A DNA stretch of 51,647 nucleotides from Rhodoferax sp. OV413 (GCF_945881795.1 NZ_CAMCVG010000006.1:1-51647); one strand, 5' to 3'. Shown: positions 27,035 through 36,630, counted from the stretch's first letter. A program made the numbers and translations. Notes: generated from the sequence alone by a model not told the origin.

Positions 27035-28294
27035 ATGGCAGTCTGGGCATTAGGCATCAACCACACCACCGCTCCGCTGGATATGCGGGGCCGGTTTGCG
27101 TTCGCCGGCGACCAGCTCGCCAACCAACTCAACGGCCTGCGCCAGAGCATGGCCCGCCCGCCCGAAGCCGCCATCGTCTCTACCTGCAACCGCACCGAAA
27201 TCTACTGCGCCGGTGACGAAGCCGCGCTCGACCACACGCTGGCATGGCTGGCCCACAGCGGCGGCGTGTCGGCCAGCGAGCTGCATTCGCACACCTACCG
27301 TCTGGAAGACCAGGCCGCCGCGCGCCACGCCTTCCGGGTGGCCAGCGGGCTCGACAGCATGGTGCTGGGCGAGCCCCAGATCCTCGGCCAGCTCAAAGAC
27401 GCGGTGCGTGCCGCCGACGAGGCCGGCGCCCTGGGCACCACGCTGTCGCAGATGTTTCAGCGCTCCTTTGCGGTGGCCAAAGAGGTGCGCAGCTCCACCG
27501 AAATCGGCGCCCACAGCATCAGCATGGCTGCCGCCGCGGTGCGTCTGGCGGGAAATTTGTTTGAAGACCTGGCCCAGATCAAGGTGCTGTTTGTGGGCGC
27601 CGGCGAGATGATCGAGCTCTGCGTAACCCACTTTGCCGCCAAAACGCCCAAAGCCATGGCGATTGCCAACCGCAGCCTCGAGCGCGGCGAGAAGCTGGCC
27701 AGCCGCTTCGGCGCCGAGGTGCTGCGCCTGGCTGATCTGCCCGAGCGGCTGCACGAGTTTGACGCAGTGATCAGCTGCACCGCCAGCACGCTGCCCATCA
27801 TCGGGCTGGGCGCGGTGGAGCGGGCACTCAAAAAGCGCCGCCACCGTCCTATGTTCATGGTCGATCTGGCCGTGCCGCGCGACATCGAGATTGATGTGAA
27901 GGCGCTGGGCGACGTGTACCTCTACACCGTGGACGACCTGGCCGGCGTGGTGCAAACCGGGCAGGCCAACCGCCAGGCTGCGGTGGCGCAGGCCGAGGCG
28001 ATTGTGGACGCCGGTGTGCAGAGCTTTATGCACTGGGTGGACCAGCGCAGCGCGGTGCCCCTCATTCAACAGCTCAACGCGCAGGCCGACGAGTGGCGCG
28101 CTGCCGAGCTCGCACGGGCCCGCAAGCTGCTGGCCAAGGGCGAGGACGTGGACGCAGTGCTGGAAGCACTGGCCCGCGGCATGAGCCAGAAAATGCTGCA
28201 CGGCGCGCTGGCCGAGTTGCACGCCGGCGATGCTGCCGCCCGCGAGCGCGCGAGCTACGCCATCCAGCACTTCTTCCTGCGCAACGGGCGTTAG
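27035..28294 (+). CDS. hemA: Glutamyl-tRNA reductase
   Basis: First committed step of C5-pathway tetrapyrrole (haem) synthesis: reduces Glu-tRNA to glutamate-1-semialdehyde with NADPH. 419 residues. The N-terminal catalytic domain shows [12 protein letters not shown] and [10 protein letters not shown] with the nucleophile Cys51; [18 protein letters not shown] is the conserved substrate pocket. An NADPH-binding domain ([12 protein letters not shown], about 188) and a C-terminal dimerisation helix follow. ATG at 27035 chosen for the conserved [10 protein letters not shown] start. prfA follows downstream, as in many proteobacteria, but a terminator-like hairpin separates them. Confidence 0.97.
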   Translation: MAVWALGINHTTAPLDMRGRFAFAGDQLANQLNGLRQSMARPPEAAIVSTCNRTEIYCAGDEAALDHTLAWLAHSGGVSASELHSHTYRLEDQAAARHAFRVASGLDSMVLGEPQILGQLKDAVRAADEAGALGTTLSQMFQRSFAVAKEVRSSTEIGAHSISMAAAAVRLAGNLFEDLAQIKVLFVGAGEMIELCVTHFAAKTPKAMAIANRSLERGEKLASRFGAEVLRLADLPERLHEFDAVISCTASTLPIIGLGAVERALKKRRHRPMFMVDLAVPRDIEIDVKALGDVYLYTVDDLAGVVQTGQANRQAAVAQAEAIVDAGVQSFMHWVDQRSAVPLIQQLNAQADEWRAAELARARKLLAKGEDVDAVLEALARGMSQKMLHGALAELHAGDAAARERASYAIQHFFLRNGR

Positions 28295-28356
28295 CTGCGC
28301 TCCTTTTGGAGGGCACCCCCCTCTCCCCCGGCCCCTCTCAGCCCGCCGGGTGAAAG

Positions 28357-28386
28357 GGGTGCTTTAACACCCACATTTTGTTTTTT
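28357..28386 (+). terminator. Probable terminator after hemA
   Basis: GGGTG (28357-28361) pairs with CACCC (28368-28372) across a 6-base loop and is followed, after ACA, by TTTTGTTTTTT. The stem is short, so termination may be partial and allow read-through into prfA. Confidence 0.5.
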
Positions 28387-28442
28387 CGCTTCGACGAGGC
28401 CCCGACCGGCGTTGCGACTTTCACCCTCAGAATTTCTTACCC

Positions 28443-29561
28443 ATGAAACCGTTTCTCCGCCAACAGCTCAGCCGCTATACCGACCGCCAGGGGGAGCTGG
28501 AGTTTTTGCTCTCTCGCGAAGACATCATGAAAGACATGGAGCAGTTCCTCAAGCTCTCGCGCGAGCACACCGAGGTCTCCGCAGTCGCCGGCCGCTGGGC
28601 CCGCTTTCAGCAGCGCGAGACCGACCTGGCCACCGGGCAGGAGATGCTGAGCGACGCAGCAGGCGACGAAGACATGCTCGCCATGGCACAAGAGGAAATT
28701 GCCGCTGCGACCGCGGAGATGGCGCAACTGGAGACCGAACTGCAGCGCATGCTGCTGCCCAAGGACCCCGACGATGCGCGCCCCGCGTTTGTTGAAATAC
28801 GCGCCGGCACCGGAGGCGACGAATCCGCCCTGTTTGCCGCCGATTTGGCCCGCATGTACACCCGCTACTGCGACGCTAGGGGCCTGCGCACCGAAATCAT
28901 GAGCGCCTCCGAGAGCGAGCTCGGCGGCTACAAGGAAGTGGTGCTACGCATCGAAGGCACCACGGCCACCAGCGCCGGCTCCTGCGGGGCCTACGGCATG
29001 CTCAAGTTCGAGAGTGGCGGCCACCGCGTGCAGCGCGTGCCGGCCACCGAAACACAGGGCCGCATCCACACCAGCGCCTGCACGATCGCGGTGTTGGCCG
29101 AGCAGGACGAGGCCGAGGCCATCAAGATCAACCCGTCCGACTTGCGCATCGACACCTACCGCGCCAGCGGCGCCGGCGGACAGCACATCAACAAGACCGA
29201 CTCGGCCGTGCGCATCACCCACATTCCCACCGGCATCGTGGCCGAATGCCAGGATGGCCGCAGCCAGCACAGCAACAAGGCGCAGGCCCTGAAGGTGCTG
29301 ACCGCCCGCATCCACGAAAAGGACCGCGCCGAGCGCGCCGCCAAAGACGCCGCCGAACGCAAAAGCCTGGTGGGCAGCGGCGACCGCAGTGACCGCATCC
29401 GCACCTACAACTTCCCGCAGGGCCGGCTAACCGACCACCGCATCAACCTCACGCTCTACAAGCTGCTGGGCATCATGGAAGGCGACATGGACGATGTGGT
29501 CGAGGCGCTGCAGGCGTATGAGGCCGCCCAGCAGCTCGCTGCATTAGAAAATGCCATCTAA
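28443..29561 (+). CDS. prfA: Peptide chain release factor 1
   Basis: Recognises UAA and UAG stop codons and triggers peptide release. 372 residues, slightly longer than the usual 360. The anticodon-like tripeptide PAT is in [14 protein letters not shown] (about residue 200), and the catalytic GGQ is at 245-247 ([19 protein letters not shown]). The methylase that modifies this glutamine, PrmC, is encoded next. Confidence 0.97.
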   Translation: MKPFLRQQLSRYTDRQGELEFLLSREDIMKDMEQFLKLSREHTEVSAVAGRWARFQQRETDLATGQEMLSDAAGDEDMLAMAQEEIAAATAEMAQLETELQRMLLPKDPDDARPAFVEIRAGTGGDESALFAADLARMYTRYCDARGLRTEIMSASESELGGYKEVVLRIEGTTATSAGSCGAYGMLKFESGGHRVQRVPATETQGRIHTSACTIAVLAEQDEAEAIKINPSDLRIDTYRASGAGGQHINKTDSAVRITHIPTGIVAECQDGRSQHSNKAQALKVLTARIHEKDRAERAAKDAAERKSLVGSGDRSDRIRTYNFPQGRLTDHRINLTLYKLLGIMEGDMDDVVEALQAYEAAQQLAALENAI

Positions 29562-29601
29562 CGCCCGCCGCTATTGCGCTAGCAGCTTCTTTTTTGATAG
29601 C
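29560..29601 (+). repeat. 42-bp dispersed repeat, copy 6 (between prfA and prmC)
   Basis: AACGCCCGCCG, then TATTGCGCTAGCA, then the 17-bp end GCTTCTTTTTTGATAGC. It fills nearly the whole prfA-prmC gap, begins at the last bases of the prfA stop codon and ends 2 bases before the prmC ATG, so it replaces the normal ribosome-binding region. Confidence 0.8.
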
Positions 29602-29603
29602 AC

Positions 29604-30485
29604 ATGGACATACTGACCGTCGCACAGGCCCAGCAGCACTGCACCGCGCTGGGGATGGCTACGCTGGACGCCCAGCTGCTGCTGCTGCACGCGCTGGGCC
29701 GCGCCCCGCATGAGCGGGCTTGGCTGCTGGCGCACGACACCGACGCACTGCCCGCAGGCGTTTTTGAATCCCTTGCCAAGGCCGCGCAACGCCGCTGCGA
29801 CGGTGAGCCGCTGGCCTACATCACCGGGCACAAAGCCTTTTACGGACTGGACTTGCTGGTAGACGCCCGGGTGCTGGTGCCCCGGCCCGACACCGAAACA
29901 CTGGTGGATTGGGCGCTGGAGGTCGTGCCCTGCCGCGCCGCCACTGAATCACCGCCTCAAAGACCTACCCAAACAACGGAGGAAGGGGCCCCCCGCGTGC
30001 TGGATCTTGGCACCGGCAGCGGTGCCATCGCGCTGGCCCTGAAATCACAGCGGCCAGACTGGCAATTGGAGGCGGTGGACGCCAGCGCCGACGCCCTGGC
30101 GGTGGCGCGCTCTAACGCCCAACGCCTCGGGCTGGAGGTCGAATTTCGCCGAGGCGTGTGGCTGGAGGATACGGCAGGAGTGTTTGACGCCATCGTGTCC
30201 AACCCGCCCTACATCCGCGAAGACGATGACCACTTGCCTGCCCTCCGCTTTGAACCGCGGCAGGCATTAACCGCCGGCGCCGACGGGCTGGACGACATCC
30301 GCACCATCATCACAGCGGCCCGCAGCCACCTGCGAGACGGCGGCTGGCTGCTGCTGGAGCACGGCTACGACCAGGCCCCTGCCGTTCGCTCCCTGCTGGC
30401 AGACGCAGGCTACAGCCAAGTGCAAAGCCGCAAAGACCTGGCCGGCATCGAGCGATGCAGCGGGGGGGCGTGGGCGGACAGTTGA
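29604..30485 (+). CDS. prmC: Release factor glutamine methyltransferase
   Basis: SAM-dependent N5-methyltransferase for the glutamine of the GGQ motif in release factors 1 and 2. 293 residues. An N-terminal helical substrate domain is followed by PLAYITGHKAFYGLDLLVDARVLVPRPDTE, then the SAM-binding motif LDLGTGSGAIALAL and the catalytic NPPYIR at 200-205. A short extra loop (about 112-130, Pro/Thr/Glu-rich) precedes the SAM motif. There is no recognisable Shine-Dalgarno in the repeat-filled gap to prfA, so coupled translation is not obvious. Confidence 0.96.
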   Translation: MDILTVAQAQQHCTALGMATLDAQLLLLHALGRAPHERAWLLAHDTDALPAGVFESLAKAAQRRCDGEPLAYITGHKAFYGLDLLVDARVLVPRPDTETLVDWALEVVPCRAATESPPQRPTQTTEEGAPRVLDLGTGSGAIALALKSQRPDWQLEAVDASADALAVARSNAQRLGLEVEFRRGVWLEDTAGVFDAIVSNPPYIREDDDHLPALRFEPRQALTAGADGLDDIRTIITAARSHLRDGGWLLLEHGYDQAPAVRSLLADAGYSQVQSRKDLAGIERCSGGAWADS

Positions 30486-30486
30486 A

Positions 30487-30526
30487 ATGCGCCATATACA
30501 ATGCGCTATATCCCGCAGCTAGGAGG
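30487..30526 (+). promoter_or_regulatory. vapBC promoter, probable operator and ribosome-binding site
   Basis: Two near-identical direct repeats, ATGCGCCATATAC (30487-30499) and ATGCGCTATATCC (30501-30513), are spaced 14 bases start to start. The -10-like TACAAT (30497-30502) lies across their junction, so VapBC binding could block transcription. AGGAGG at 30521-30526 is an ideal ribosome-binding site for the ATG at 30531. Confidence 0.55.
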
Positions 30527-30530
30527 CGTC

Positions 30531-30764
30531 ATGTCCACCAGCACCGTATTCACCACCAACCGAAGCCAAGCCATCAGGCTGCCAGCCGACATGCGCTTGC
30601 CCGCTTTTGTGAAGCGGGTGAATGTGCGTGCGCGGGGCCTGGAACGCATCATCACACCGGTGGAAAACACCTGGGACAGCTTCTTTCAGGAAACTGAGCC
30701 GGTGCCTGAAGACTTCATGCCCGAGCGCGCCAGCCAGGAGCAAGCCCCGCGGGAAAGTCTGTGA
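30531..30764 (+). CDS. vapB: Type II antitoxin VapB
   Basis: 77 residues: N-terminal AbrB/SpoVT-type DNA-binding part (TVFTTNRSQAIRLPADMRLP), then a toxin-binding tail (ITPVENTWDSFF...). It closely resembles the enteric VapB of Salmonella/Shigella, including the RxxRESL-like end. I chose the ATG at 30531, which has a perfect AGGAGG 5 bases before it, rather than the upstream in-frame ATG at 30501, which lies inside the operator repeats. It is the first gene of a vapBC pair placed between prmC and leuA. Confidence 0.93.
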   Translation: MSTSTVFTTNRSQAIRLPADMRLPAFVKRVNVRARGLERIITPVENTWDSFFQETEPVPEDFMPERASQEQAPRESL

Positions 30765-31165
30765 TGCTGAAGTATCTGCTCGATACCAACATCGCCATTT
30801 ACGTCATCAAGCGCAGACCACCGGCCGCACTTGCCCTTTTTAATGCCCATGCGGGGCACCTTGCCATCTCGTCCATCACCCTGTCCGAGTTACTGCACGG
30901 CGCAGAAAAAAGCAGCGCTTCCGCCAAATCCCTGGCCGTGGTGGAAGACTTTTGCAGCCGGCTGGAGGTGCTGAACTATGGCCCCAAAGCAGCACAGCAT
31001 TACGGACAGATTCGCGCCGCGCTGGAGCAAGCCGGCACTCCCATCGGCGTGAACGATTTGCACATCGCCGCGCACGCGCGCAGCGAGGGGCTGATTTTGG
31101 TGAGCAACAACCTGCGTGAGTTTGAGCGTGTGCCCGCCCTACAGCTGGAAAACTGGGTTGGGTAG
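30764..31165 (+). CDS. vapC: Type II toxin VapC (PIN-domain ribonuclease)
   Basis: 133-residue PIN-domain RNase. The acidic metal-binding residues are Asp7 (LLDTN), Glu42 (LSELLHG) and Asp98 (VNDLHIA), with VSNN near the end. Sequence is very close to the enteric VapC that cleaves initiator tRNA-fMet in the anticodon loop, so that target is the likely one here. Start ATG at 30764 overlaps the vapB stop by one base (TGATG), giving coupled translation. The pair looks intact, not decayed. Confidence 0.93.
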   Translation: MLKYLLDTNIAIYVIKRRPPAALALFNAHAGHLAISSITLSELLHGAEKSSASAKSLAVVEDFCSRLEVLNYGPKAAQHYGQIRAALEQAGTPIGVNDLHIAAHARSEGLILVSNNLREFERVPALQLENWVG

Positions 31166-31200
31166 GGGTACGTCAACAACCGGCTGCTGACGCTGTCGAT

Positions 31201-32997
31201 TTACGCCGCCTCCACCACGCCCCTGTCCACCAGCCCCAGCCGGCTCACGCCGCTGATGAGAGCTTTGATGGACGCGGTGACGATGTTGGTGTCGAGGCCA
31301 ACGCCAAATCGTTCACCGCCCTTTCCAGCGTCGGCCGTGCCAGCCGCGTCGCCCGTGGTGCCGGCCCCGCCCTGCGTGGCGACCAGCTCCAGAAAGGCGC
31401 AGGCCCGGGCCGCAGCGCCCTCGTTCTGGCCCTGCGCACCGCTGGCGCCAGGCGCGGACTTGGTGCTGCGCTCTTCATAACTGCGCACTTCCACCCGCAC
31501 GCCAATCGTCTGCAGGGCCTGCACGGCCGCGTCTATCGGGCCGTTGCCTTCGCCGCTGAGCGTCACAGACTGACCGTCCACCTCGAGTCCGATGCGGATG
31601 CCCTGCACGTGGGCCTTGCCGGCTTGGCCGGGTTGTTCGAAGAGGTGGTGCTCGACATAGCGCACCCGGGCCTCGGGGTCGTTCAGGTAGGTTGCGTCAA
31701 AAAGGTTCCAGATGTCTTGCGCGCTCATCTCACCTCCGTGGGTGTCGGTGTAGGTCTGCACTTCGCCCGAAAACTCCACCTGAAGCCTGCGCGGCATGAC
31801 GACGCCGAACTCGGCCTCCATCAGGTAGGCCACGCCGCCCTTGCCGCTCTGGCTGTTGACGCGGATGACCGAGTCGTAGCTGCGGCCCACGTCGGCGGGG
31901 TCGATGGGCATATAGGGCACATTCCACATCGCGTCGGGCCCGGCTGCCTTTTGGGCGGCAAAGCCTTTTTTGATGGCGTCCTGGTGGGAGCCACTGAACG
32001 CGGTGAACACCAGGTCACCCACATACGGGTGGCGCGGGTGAATGGGCAACTGGTTGCAATACTCGACAGTGCGGGCAATGGCGTTGATGTCCGAGAAATC
32101 GAGGCCCGGGCTCACGCCCTGGGTGTACATGTTGAGTGCGAGGGTGACAAGGTCGACGTTGCCGGTACGCTCGCCATTACCAAACAGGCAGCCCTCGACA
32201 CGGTCGGCGCCGGCCATCATGCCAAGCTCGGCTGCCGCCACGCCGGTGCCACGGTCGTTGTGCGGGTGCAGGCTCAGGACGATGCTGTCACGGCGGGCCA
32301 GGTGCGTGTGCATCCATTCGATCTGGTCAGCGTAAATGTTGGGGGTGGCCACTTCCACCGTGGCGGGCAGGTTGAGGATGACTTTGTTGTCCGGCGTGGC
32401 GCCCCATGCGGCCGTGACGGCGTCGCACACTTCGCAGGCAAATTCGAGCTCGGTGCTGGTGAACACCTCGGGGCTGTATTGCAGCACCCACTCGGTCTCG
32501 GGCATGGTGTCTGTGATGTCTTTGATGAGCCGCACCGAGGACACGGCCAGTTCCTTCACCTCGGGCTTGCTCATGCCGAACACGACTTCGCGAAATACCG
32601 GTGCAGTGGCGTTGTAGACGTGCACGATGGCGCGCCGCGCGCCTTTGAGCGACTCGATGGTGCGGGCAATCAGCGGCTCGCGAGACTGGGTGAGCACCTC
32701 GATGGTCACGTCATCCGGAATATGGCCGCCCTCGATGAGGAGGCGCACAAAGTCAAAGTCGGTTTGCGAGGCGCTGGGGAAACCCACCTCGATTTCCTTG
32801 AACCCCACTTGCAGCAGCGTGCGGAACATGCGGAGCTTGCGCTCTGCGTTCATGGGCTCAAACAGGGATTGGTTGCCATCGCGCAGGTCGGTGCTCATCC
32901 AGATGGGCGGCCGGGTGATGGTCCGTGTGGGCCATTGCCGCTGGGGCAAATCGATGGCAGGGAAGGCGCGGTACTTGGTAGCGGGATGGGACAACAC
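31201..32997 (-). CDS. leuA: 2-isopropylmalate synthase
   Basis: First step of leucine synthesis: acetyl-CoA plus 2-ketoisovalerate to 2-isopropylmalate. 598 residues from a GTG at 32997, which has an AGGAG site 7 bases before it; the longer frame from ATG 33018 runs across this site. It belongs to the yeast-like/LeuA2 class ([38 protein letters not shown]). The C-terminal regulatory domain (about 430-590) shows LeuA-dimer-like DxAVxAL motifs but is interrupted by a Gly/Ala/Thr-rich stretch (about 535-565) that is unusual for the family and may be a flexible loop. Confidence 0.95.
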   Translation of the reverse strand: MLSHPATKYRAFPAIDLPQRQWPTRTITRPPIWMSTDLRDGNQSLFEPMNAERKLRMFRTLLQVGFKEIEVGFPSASQTDFDFVRLLIEGGHIPDDVTIEVLTQSREPLIARTIESLKGARRAIVHVYNATAPVFREVVFGMSKPEVKELAVSSVRLIKDITDTMPETEWVLQYSPEVFTSTELEFACEVCDAVTAAWGATPDNKVILNLPATVEVATPNIYADQIEWMHTHLARRDSIVLSLHPHNDRGTGVAAAELGMMAGADRVEGCLFGNGERTGNVDLVTLALNMYTQGVSPGLDFSDINAIARTVEYCNQLPIHPRHPYVGDLVFTAFSGSHQDAIKKGFAAQKAAGPDAMWNVPYMPIDPADVGRSYDSVIRVNSQSGKGGVAYLMEAEFGVVMPRRLQVEFSGEVQTYTDTHGGEMSAQDIWNLFDATYLNDPEARVRYVEHHLFEQPGQAGKAHVQGIRIGLEVDGQSVTLSGEGNGPIDAAVQALQTIGVRVEVRSYEERSTKSAPGASGAQGQNEGAAARACAFLELVATQGGAGTTGDAAGTADAGKGGERFGVGLDTNIVTASIKALISGVSRLGLVDRGVVEAA

Positions 32998-33076
32998 GGC
33001 AAAACTCCTGAAGGGCATGACACCAATGAACGAATTAGTATCGTAGTCCTTCAGGCCAGGCAGCAGATTGCTTTAT

Positions 33077-33113
33077 TTGCCAAAAAATGTTATTTGTTGG
33101 CAGTTATTGCCAA
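33077..33113. promoter_or_regulatory. Candidate operator upstream of leuA
   Basis: An AT-rich stretch (33060-33170) holds TTGCCA (33077-33082), TTGGCA (33097-33102) and TTGCCAA (33107-33113). The last two form a perfect dyad TTGGCA-N5-TGCCAA of T-N11-A type, as used by LysR-type regulators; the first gives a third half-site. Confidence 0.45.
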
Positions 33114-33165
33114 TAAATTAAAAATTAATGGAATAAATAGCGATCTTTATCCCAATAGATAGCAA

Positions 33166-33642
33166 TCAATGGTGATGGCCATGGGCCCCATGCACATGCC
33201 CGTGGGCGATTTCCTCGTCGCTGGCTGCGCGCACTTCCAGCACCTTGATCGCAAAGCGCAGGGTCTTGCCGGCCAGCGGGTGGTTGCCATCCAGATGCAC
33301 CACCGGACCTTTGATCTTGACGACGTTAAAGACGATGGTCTTGCCGTCTTCGGCGCGGCCTTCGAGCTGGCCGCCCACCTTGACGCCAGGCGGGAACTGC
33401 GTCTTGGGAATGGTCTGCAGCAGGGCTTCGCTGTATTCGCCAAAGGCGTCGGCGGGCGCAAGCTCCACGGTAGTGGCGTAACCGGCAGCTTGGCCTTCGA
33501 GGGCCTCTTCAATTTTCGGGAAGGTGTTGCCATAACCGCCGTGCAGGTAGGCAATGGGTTCCTGGCTCTGGTCCAGCAGCTTGCCGCTGGTGTCAGAGAT
33601 CTTGAATTGCAGCGTGACTGCGGTGTTTTTGGTGATGTTCAT
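33166..33642 (-). CDS. SlyD-like FKBP peptidyl-prolyl isomerase
   Basis: Cytosolic prolyl isomerase and chaperone with metal binding. 158 residues from the ATG at 33642 (MNITKNTAVTLQF); the 5' extension of the frame has no similarity. Motifs: DTSGKLLDQS, YLHGGYGNTFPKIEEALEGQ (FKBP core), the IF-domain-like segment, DGNHPLAGKTLRFAIKV, and a His-rich end (HGHVHGAHGHHH) that should bind Ni or Zn. Its stop is 148 bases upstream of the leuA start codon on the same strand; both may be separate units. A DNA gap with a dyad lies between them. Confidence 0.9.
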   Translation of the reverse strand: MNITKNTAVTLQFKISDTSGKLLDQSQEPIAYLHGGYGNTFPKIEEALEGQAAGYATTVELAPADAFGEYSEALLQTIPKTQFPPGVKVGGQLEGRAEDGKTIVFNVVKIKGPVVHLDGNHPLAGKTLRFAIKVLEVRAASDEEIAHGHVHGAHGHHH

Positions 33643-33754
33643 GACTGCAATTATCGTAAAAAGCCATGCTGCCCATGCGCCTAGGCGGCCGCGGGGCGAC
33701 AAGGCCGGCCTGAGGTGAAATAATCGTGGCCTTAACGTTTTCGGGAACTGAGAT

Positions 33755-34081
33755 ATGAGCGACGCACAACAACGTATTGACGAACTGGTGAAATCCAACG
33801 AGGTCCTGCTGTTCATGAAGGGCACGGCGAGCTTTCCGCAGTGCGGCTTTTCGGGCCGAGCAATTCAAATCCTGAAAGCCTGCGGCGTGGAGACCAAGGC
33901 CATCAAGACGGTGAACGTGCTGGAAGACGACGGCATCCGCCAGGGCATCAAGGAATACAGCCAGTGGCCCACCATCCCGCAGCTGTACGTCAAGGGCGAG
34001 TTCATCGGCGGCTCTGACATCATGATGGAGATGTACGAATCCGGCGAACTGGCGCAGGCCCTGGCCTACAAGGCCAGCTAA
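33755..34081 (+). CDS. grxD: Monothiol glutaredoxin (Grx4/GrxD)
   Basis: Fe-S cluster carrier of 108 residues with the CGFS active site ([12 protein letters not shown], Cys at 30), TASFPQ before it, and [20 protein letters not shown], all typical of GrxD. It starts 113 bases from the divergent SlyD-like gene. Its last 4 codons are the first unit of a 24-bp tandem repeat that continues past the stop codon. Confidence 0.96.
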   Translation: MSDAQQRIDELVKSNEVLLFMKGTASFPQCGFSGRAIQILKACGVETKAIKTVNVLEDDGIRQGIKEYSQWPTIPQLYVKGEFIGGSDIMMEMYESGELAQALAYKAS

Positions 34082-34140
34082 GCACGCTCCAATAAGGCCA
34101 GCTAAGCACGCCCCATCAAGGCCGGCGAAACACGCTCAAG
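34070..34140. repeat. Three imperfect 24-bp tandem repeats over the grxD stop codon
   Basis: Units at 34070-34093, 34094-34117 and 34118-34140. Units 1 and 2 share AAGGCCAGCTAAGCACG and differ at 2 of 24 bases, unit 3 is more diverged (AAGGCCGGCGAAACACGCTC). Unit 1 encodes the end of grxD and its stop; the array fills the gap to the convergent lytic transglycosylase gene. Confidence 0.85.
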
Positions 34141-34783
34141 GCGCCGGCGGCTCCCAGTTGCGGCGGGCTGCCAGCACCGCGTTCGGGTACGGGGCCTTGC
34201 CCCGGGAGCCGTTGTAGCGGCCCAAGGCCAGAAACAAATCGCCACGCTCGCGCTCCAGGTAGTGGCGCAAGATCACGCAGCCGAAGCGCAGGTTGGTTTG
34301 CATGTGAAAGAGTGTGCCGGGGTCGCCATCGCCGATGGCCCGTGTCCAGAAGGGCATCACCTGCATATAGCCCCGCGCGCCAGCGCTACTCACCGCAAAT
34401 TTACGGAAGTTGCTCTCCACCTGAATCAAGCCCAACACCAGCGCGGTGTCCAGCCCCGCGCGCTTGCTCTCGTACCAAACGGTTTGCAGGAACTCGCGAC
34501 GCACGTCCCATTCGGGCTTTTTCTTCTTGAGACGCTCGCTCATGGCGCCCAGCCAGCGCAAATACGCAAGGCGCGATTCGGTATCAGAGAACTCGGGCAC
34601 CGGCGGCGCAGCGTTGTGAATGGCAGAGCTCAGCGCGGTGCGCACGGCGTCTGCCAGCGGCTCCTCGATTTGCGCACCAGCCCGGGCGCTGCGCTCCGAA
34701 AAAAATAGCAGCCCGCACAATGCTGCAGCGCGCTGGAGGCCGATTCGCCTTGAAAACTGCGAACCGGCGACCAGCTGGGTCAT
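34136..34783 (-). CDS. Lytic transglycosylase (SLT domain)
   Basis: Periplasmic murein lytic transglycosylase, 215 residues. A hydrophobic N-terminal segment (about 15-32) acts as a signal or anchor, followed by a helical region and the SLT domain: the catalytic Glu is in [28 protein letters not shown]. The ends [17 protein letters not shown] are typical. Its start overlaps the proS stop by 4 bases (ATGA). The signal region contains a copy of the 42-bp repeat in a frame different from the other coding copies. Confidence 0.92.
   Translation of the reverse strand: MTQLVAGSQFSRRIGLQRAAALCGLLFFSERSARAGAQIEEPLADAVRTALSSAIHNAAPPVPEFSDTESRLAYLRWLGAMSERLKKKKPEWDVRREFLQTVWYESKRAGLDTALVLGLIQVESNFRKFAVSSAGARGYMQVMPFWTRAIGDGDPGTLFHMQTNLRFGCVILRHYLERERGDLFLALGRYNGSRGKAPYPNAVLAARRNWEPPAP
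34693..34734 (-). repeat. 42-bp dispersed repeat, copy 7 (signal region of the lytic transglycosylase)
   Basis: On the minus strand: AGCGCGCTGCAGC, then ATTGTGCGGGCT, then the 17-bp end GCTATTTTTTTCGGAGC. It encodes part of [15 protein letters not shown], so the repeat supplied much of the hydrophobic leader. Confidence 0.75.
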
Positions 34784-36540
34784 GCCTTGAGGCGGCCGAG
34801 CAGGAGCGAGGCAATATCCGCCAAGGGCACGCTGGTGGGCGCGCTGTCGCGGCGGTGCTGGTATTCGACAACGCCTTCCTTCAGCCCGCGGTCGCCAATG
34901 TTGACGCGGTGCGGCACGCCGATGAGCTCCCAGTCGGCAAACATGGCGCCTGGGCGTTCGTTGCGGTCGTCCAGAATCACGTCGACCCCGGCTGCCAGCA
35001 GCTCTTGGTAGAGCGCGTCGGCAGCGGACTTAACGTCGGGAAAGCGGTCGGGGCTGATGGGGCATAGCACCACGGTGAACGGGGCCAGCGCGTCAGGCCA
35101 GATGATGCCCCGGTCGTCGTGGTTTTGCTCGATGGCAGCAGCCGGCAGCCGGGTCACGCCAATGCCGTAGCAGCCCATTTCCATGAACTGGGGCTTGCCG
35201 TTCACGTCCAGAAAAGTGGCGTTCATCGCGCGGCTGTATTTGGTGCCGAGGTAAAACACATGACCCACCTCGATGCCGCGCTCAATCGCCAACACGCCCC
35301 GTCCGTCCGGAGACGCGTCGCCCTCGACCACGTTGCGTATGTCGGCCACCAGGTCGGGCTCGGGCAGGTCGCGGCCCCAGTTGACGCCGCGGATGTGGAA
35401 GTCTTCTTCATTGGCGCCGCAAATCCAGTCCGCCATGACGGCGACGTCGCGGTCCGCCACCAGGCGCACCGGCTGGCGCAGGCCAATCGGCCCGAGGTAG
35501 CCGGGCTTGGCGCCAAAGTGCACCTCAATTTCCGGCACGGTGGCAAACCGAAAGCCCTCCAAGCCGGGCAGCTTGCCGACCTTGACTTCGTTCATATCGT
35601 GGTCACCGCGCAGCAGCAGCAGCCACACCTGCGTTTTTTTGACAGCGCCTTGCTCGTCCATTTCGTCGGTCGCAAGCACCAGCGATTTGACGGTGCTGGT
35701 GAGGGGCACTTGCAGCAAGGCCGCCACATCCGCGCAGGTGCTCTTGCCCGGAGTTGCTATTTTTTCCATAGCGGCTTGCGCAGTCGCTTCCGGCGCCGCA
35801 CGCGAAACCACAGGAACTGGAGCCAGGGCCTCGGCCTTTTCCATGTTGGCGGCGTAGTCGCTGGTGGGGCAATAGACGATGGCGTCTTCGCCGGTCGCAG
35901 CAATCACCTGGAACTCTTCGCTCAAATCGCCACCAATCGCGCCGCTGTCGGCGGCAACCGCGCGGTAGGTCAGGCCAAAACGGTCAAAAATCCGGCGGTA
36001 GGCCTGGGCCATGACTTGGTAGCTGGCCTTGGCGGCGTCCTGGTCGCGGTCAAAGCTGTAGGCGTCCTTCATGATGAACTCGCGCCCGCGCATCAGGCCA
36101 AAACGGGGCCGGCGTTCGTCACGAAACTTGGTCTGAATCTGGTAAAAGTTTTTGGGTAGCTGCTTGTAGCTCTTGATTTCCTGGCGGGCGATGTCGGTCA
36201 CCACCTCTTCGCTGGTGGGCTGCACCACGTAGTCGCGGTCGTGGCGGTCTTTGATGCGCAAGAGCTCAGGGCCCATCTTGTCGAAACGGCCGGTTTCCTG
36301 CCACAGCTCAGCGGGTTGCACCACGGGCATGGTCAGCTCCACGGCGCCGGCGCGGTTCATTTCCTCGCGCACGATGGCTTCGACCTTGCGAATCACACGC
36401 AAGCCCATGGGCATGTAGTTGTAAATGCCGGCGCCCAGTTTCTTGATCATGCCCGCCCGCATCATGAGTTTGTGGCTCACCACTTCGGCATCGGTGGGCG
36501 CTTCTTTGAGGGTGGAAATCAGGAATTGGGAGGCTTTCAT
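34780..36540 (-). CDS. proS: Prolyl-tRNA synthetase
   Basis: Class II synthetase, 586 residues, of the bacterial type with an inserted YbaK-like editing domain (about 225-400) that clears Ala-tRNA-Pro. Motifs: the first catalytic block with [18 protein letters not shown] and [18 protein letters not shown], motif 2 ([25 protein letters not shown]), motif 3 ([18 protein letters not shown]) and the anticodon-binding end. A 42-bp repeat copy encodes the linker before the editing domain. The start at 36540 is the conserved [15 protein letters not shown]. Divergent from rppH. Confidence 0.97.
   Translation of the reverse strand: MKASQFLISTLKEAPTDAEVVSHKLMMRAGMIKKLGAGIYNYMPMGLRVIRKVEAIVREEMNRAGAVELTMPVVQPAELWQETGRFDKMGPELLRIKDRHDRDYVVQPTSEEVVTDIARQEIKSYKQLPKNFYQIQTKFRDERRPRFGLMRGREFIMKDAYSFDRDQDAAKASYQVMAQAYRRIFDRFGLTYRAVAADSGAIGGDLSEEFQVIAATGEDAIVYCPTSDYAANMEKAEALAPVPVVSRAAPEATAQAAMEKIATPGKSTCADVAALLQVPLTSTVKSLVLATDEMDEQGAVKKTQVWLLLLRGDHDMNEVKVGKLPGLEGFRFATVPEIEVHFGAKPGYLGPIGLRQPVRLVADRDVAVMADWICGANEEDFHIRGVNWGRDLPEPDLVADIRNVVEGDASPDGRGVLAIERGIEVGHVFYLGTKYSRAMNATFLDVNGKPQFMEMGCYGIGVTRLPAAAIEQNHDDRGIIWPDALAPFTVVLCPISPDRFPDVKSAADALYQELLAAGVDVILDDRNERPGAMFADWELIGVPHRVNIGDRGLKEGVVEYQHRRDSAPTSVPLADIASLLLGRLKA
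35756..35797 (-). repeat. 42-bp dispersed repeat, copy 8 (inside proS)
   Basis: On the minus strand: GGCGCCGGAAGCG, then ACTGCGCAAGCC, then the 17-bp end GCTATGGAAAAAATAGC, a perfect 5-bp stem. Encodes [14 protein letters not shown] in the linker before the editing domain; same frame as copies 4, 5 and 10. Confidence 0.85.
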
Positions 36541-36573
36541 GGGTCGCTCGGTGGACTACGGGAACTCCACACC

Positions 36574-36601
36574 TTGAAGCACTGCTTTCGCTGTGCATAA
36601 T
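36574..36601 (+). promoter_or_regulatory. rppH promoter
   Basis: TTGAAG (36574-36579) and CATAAT (36596-36601) with a 16-base spacer, about 30 bases before the rppH ATG at 36631. Confidence 0.6.
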
Positions 36602-36630
36602 GAATGAAGTTTAAAAATTGGGGTTTGATT

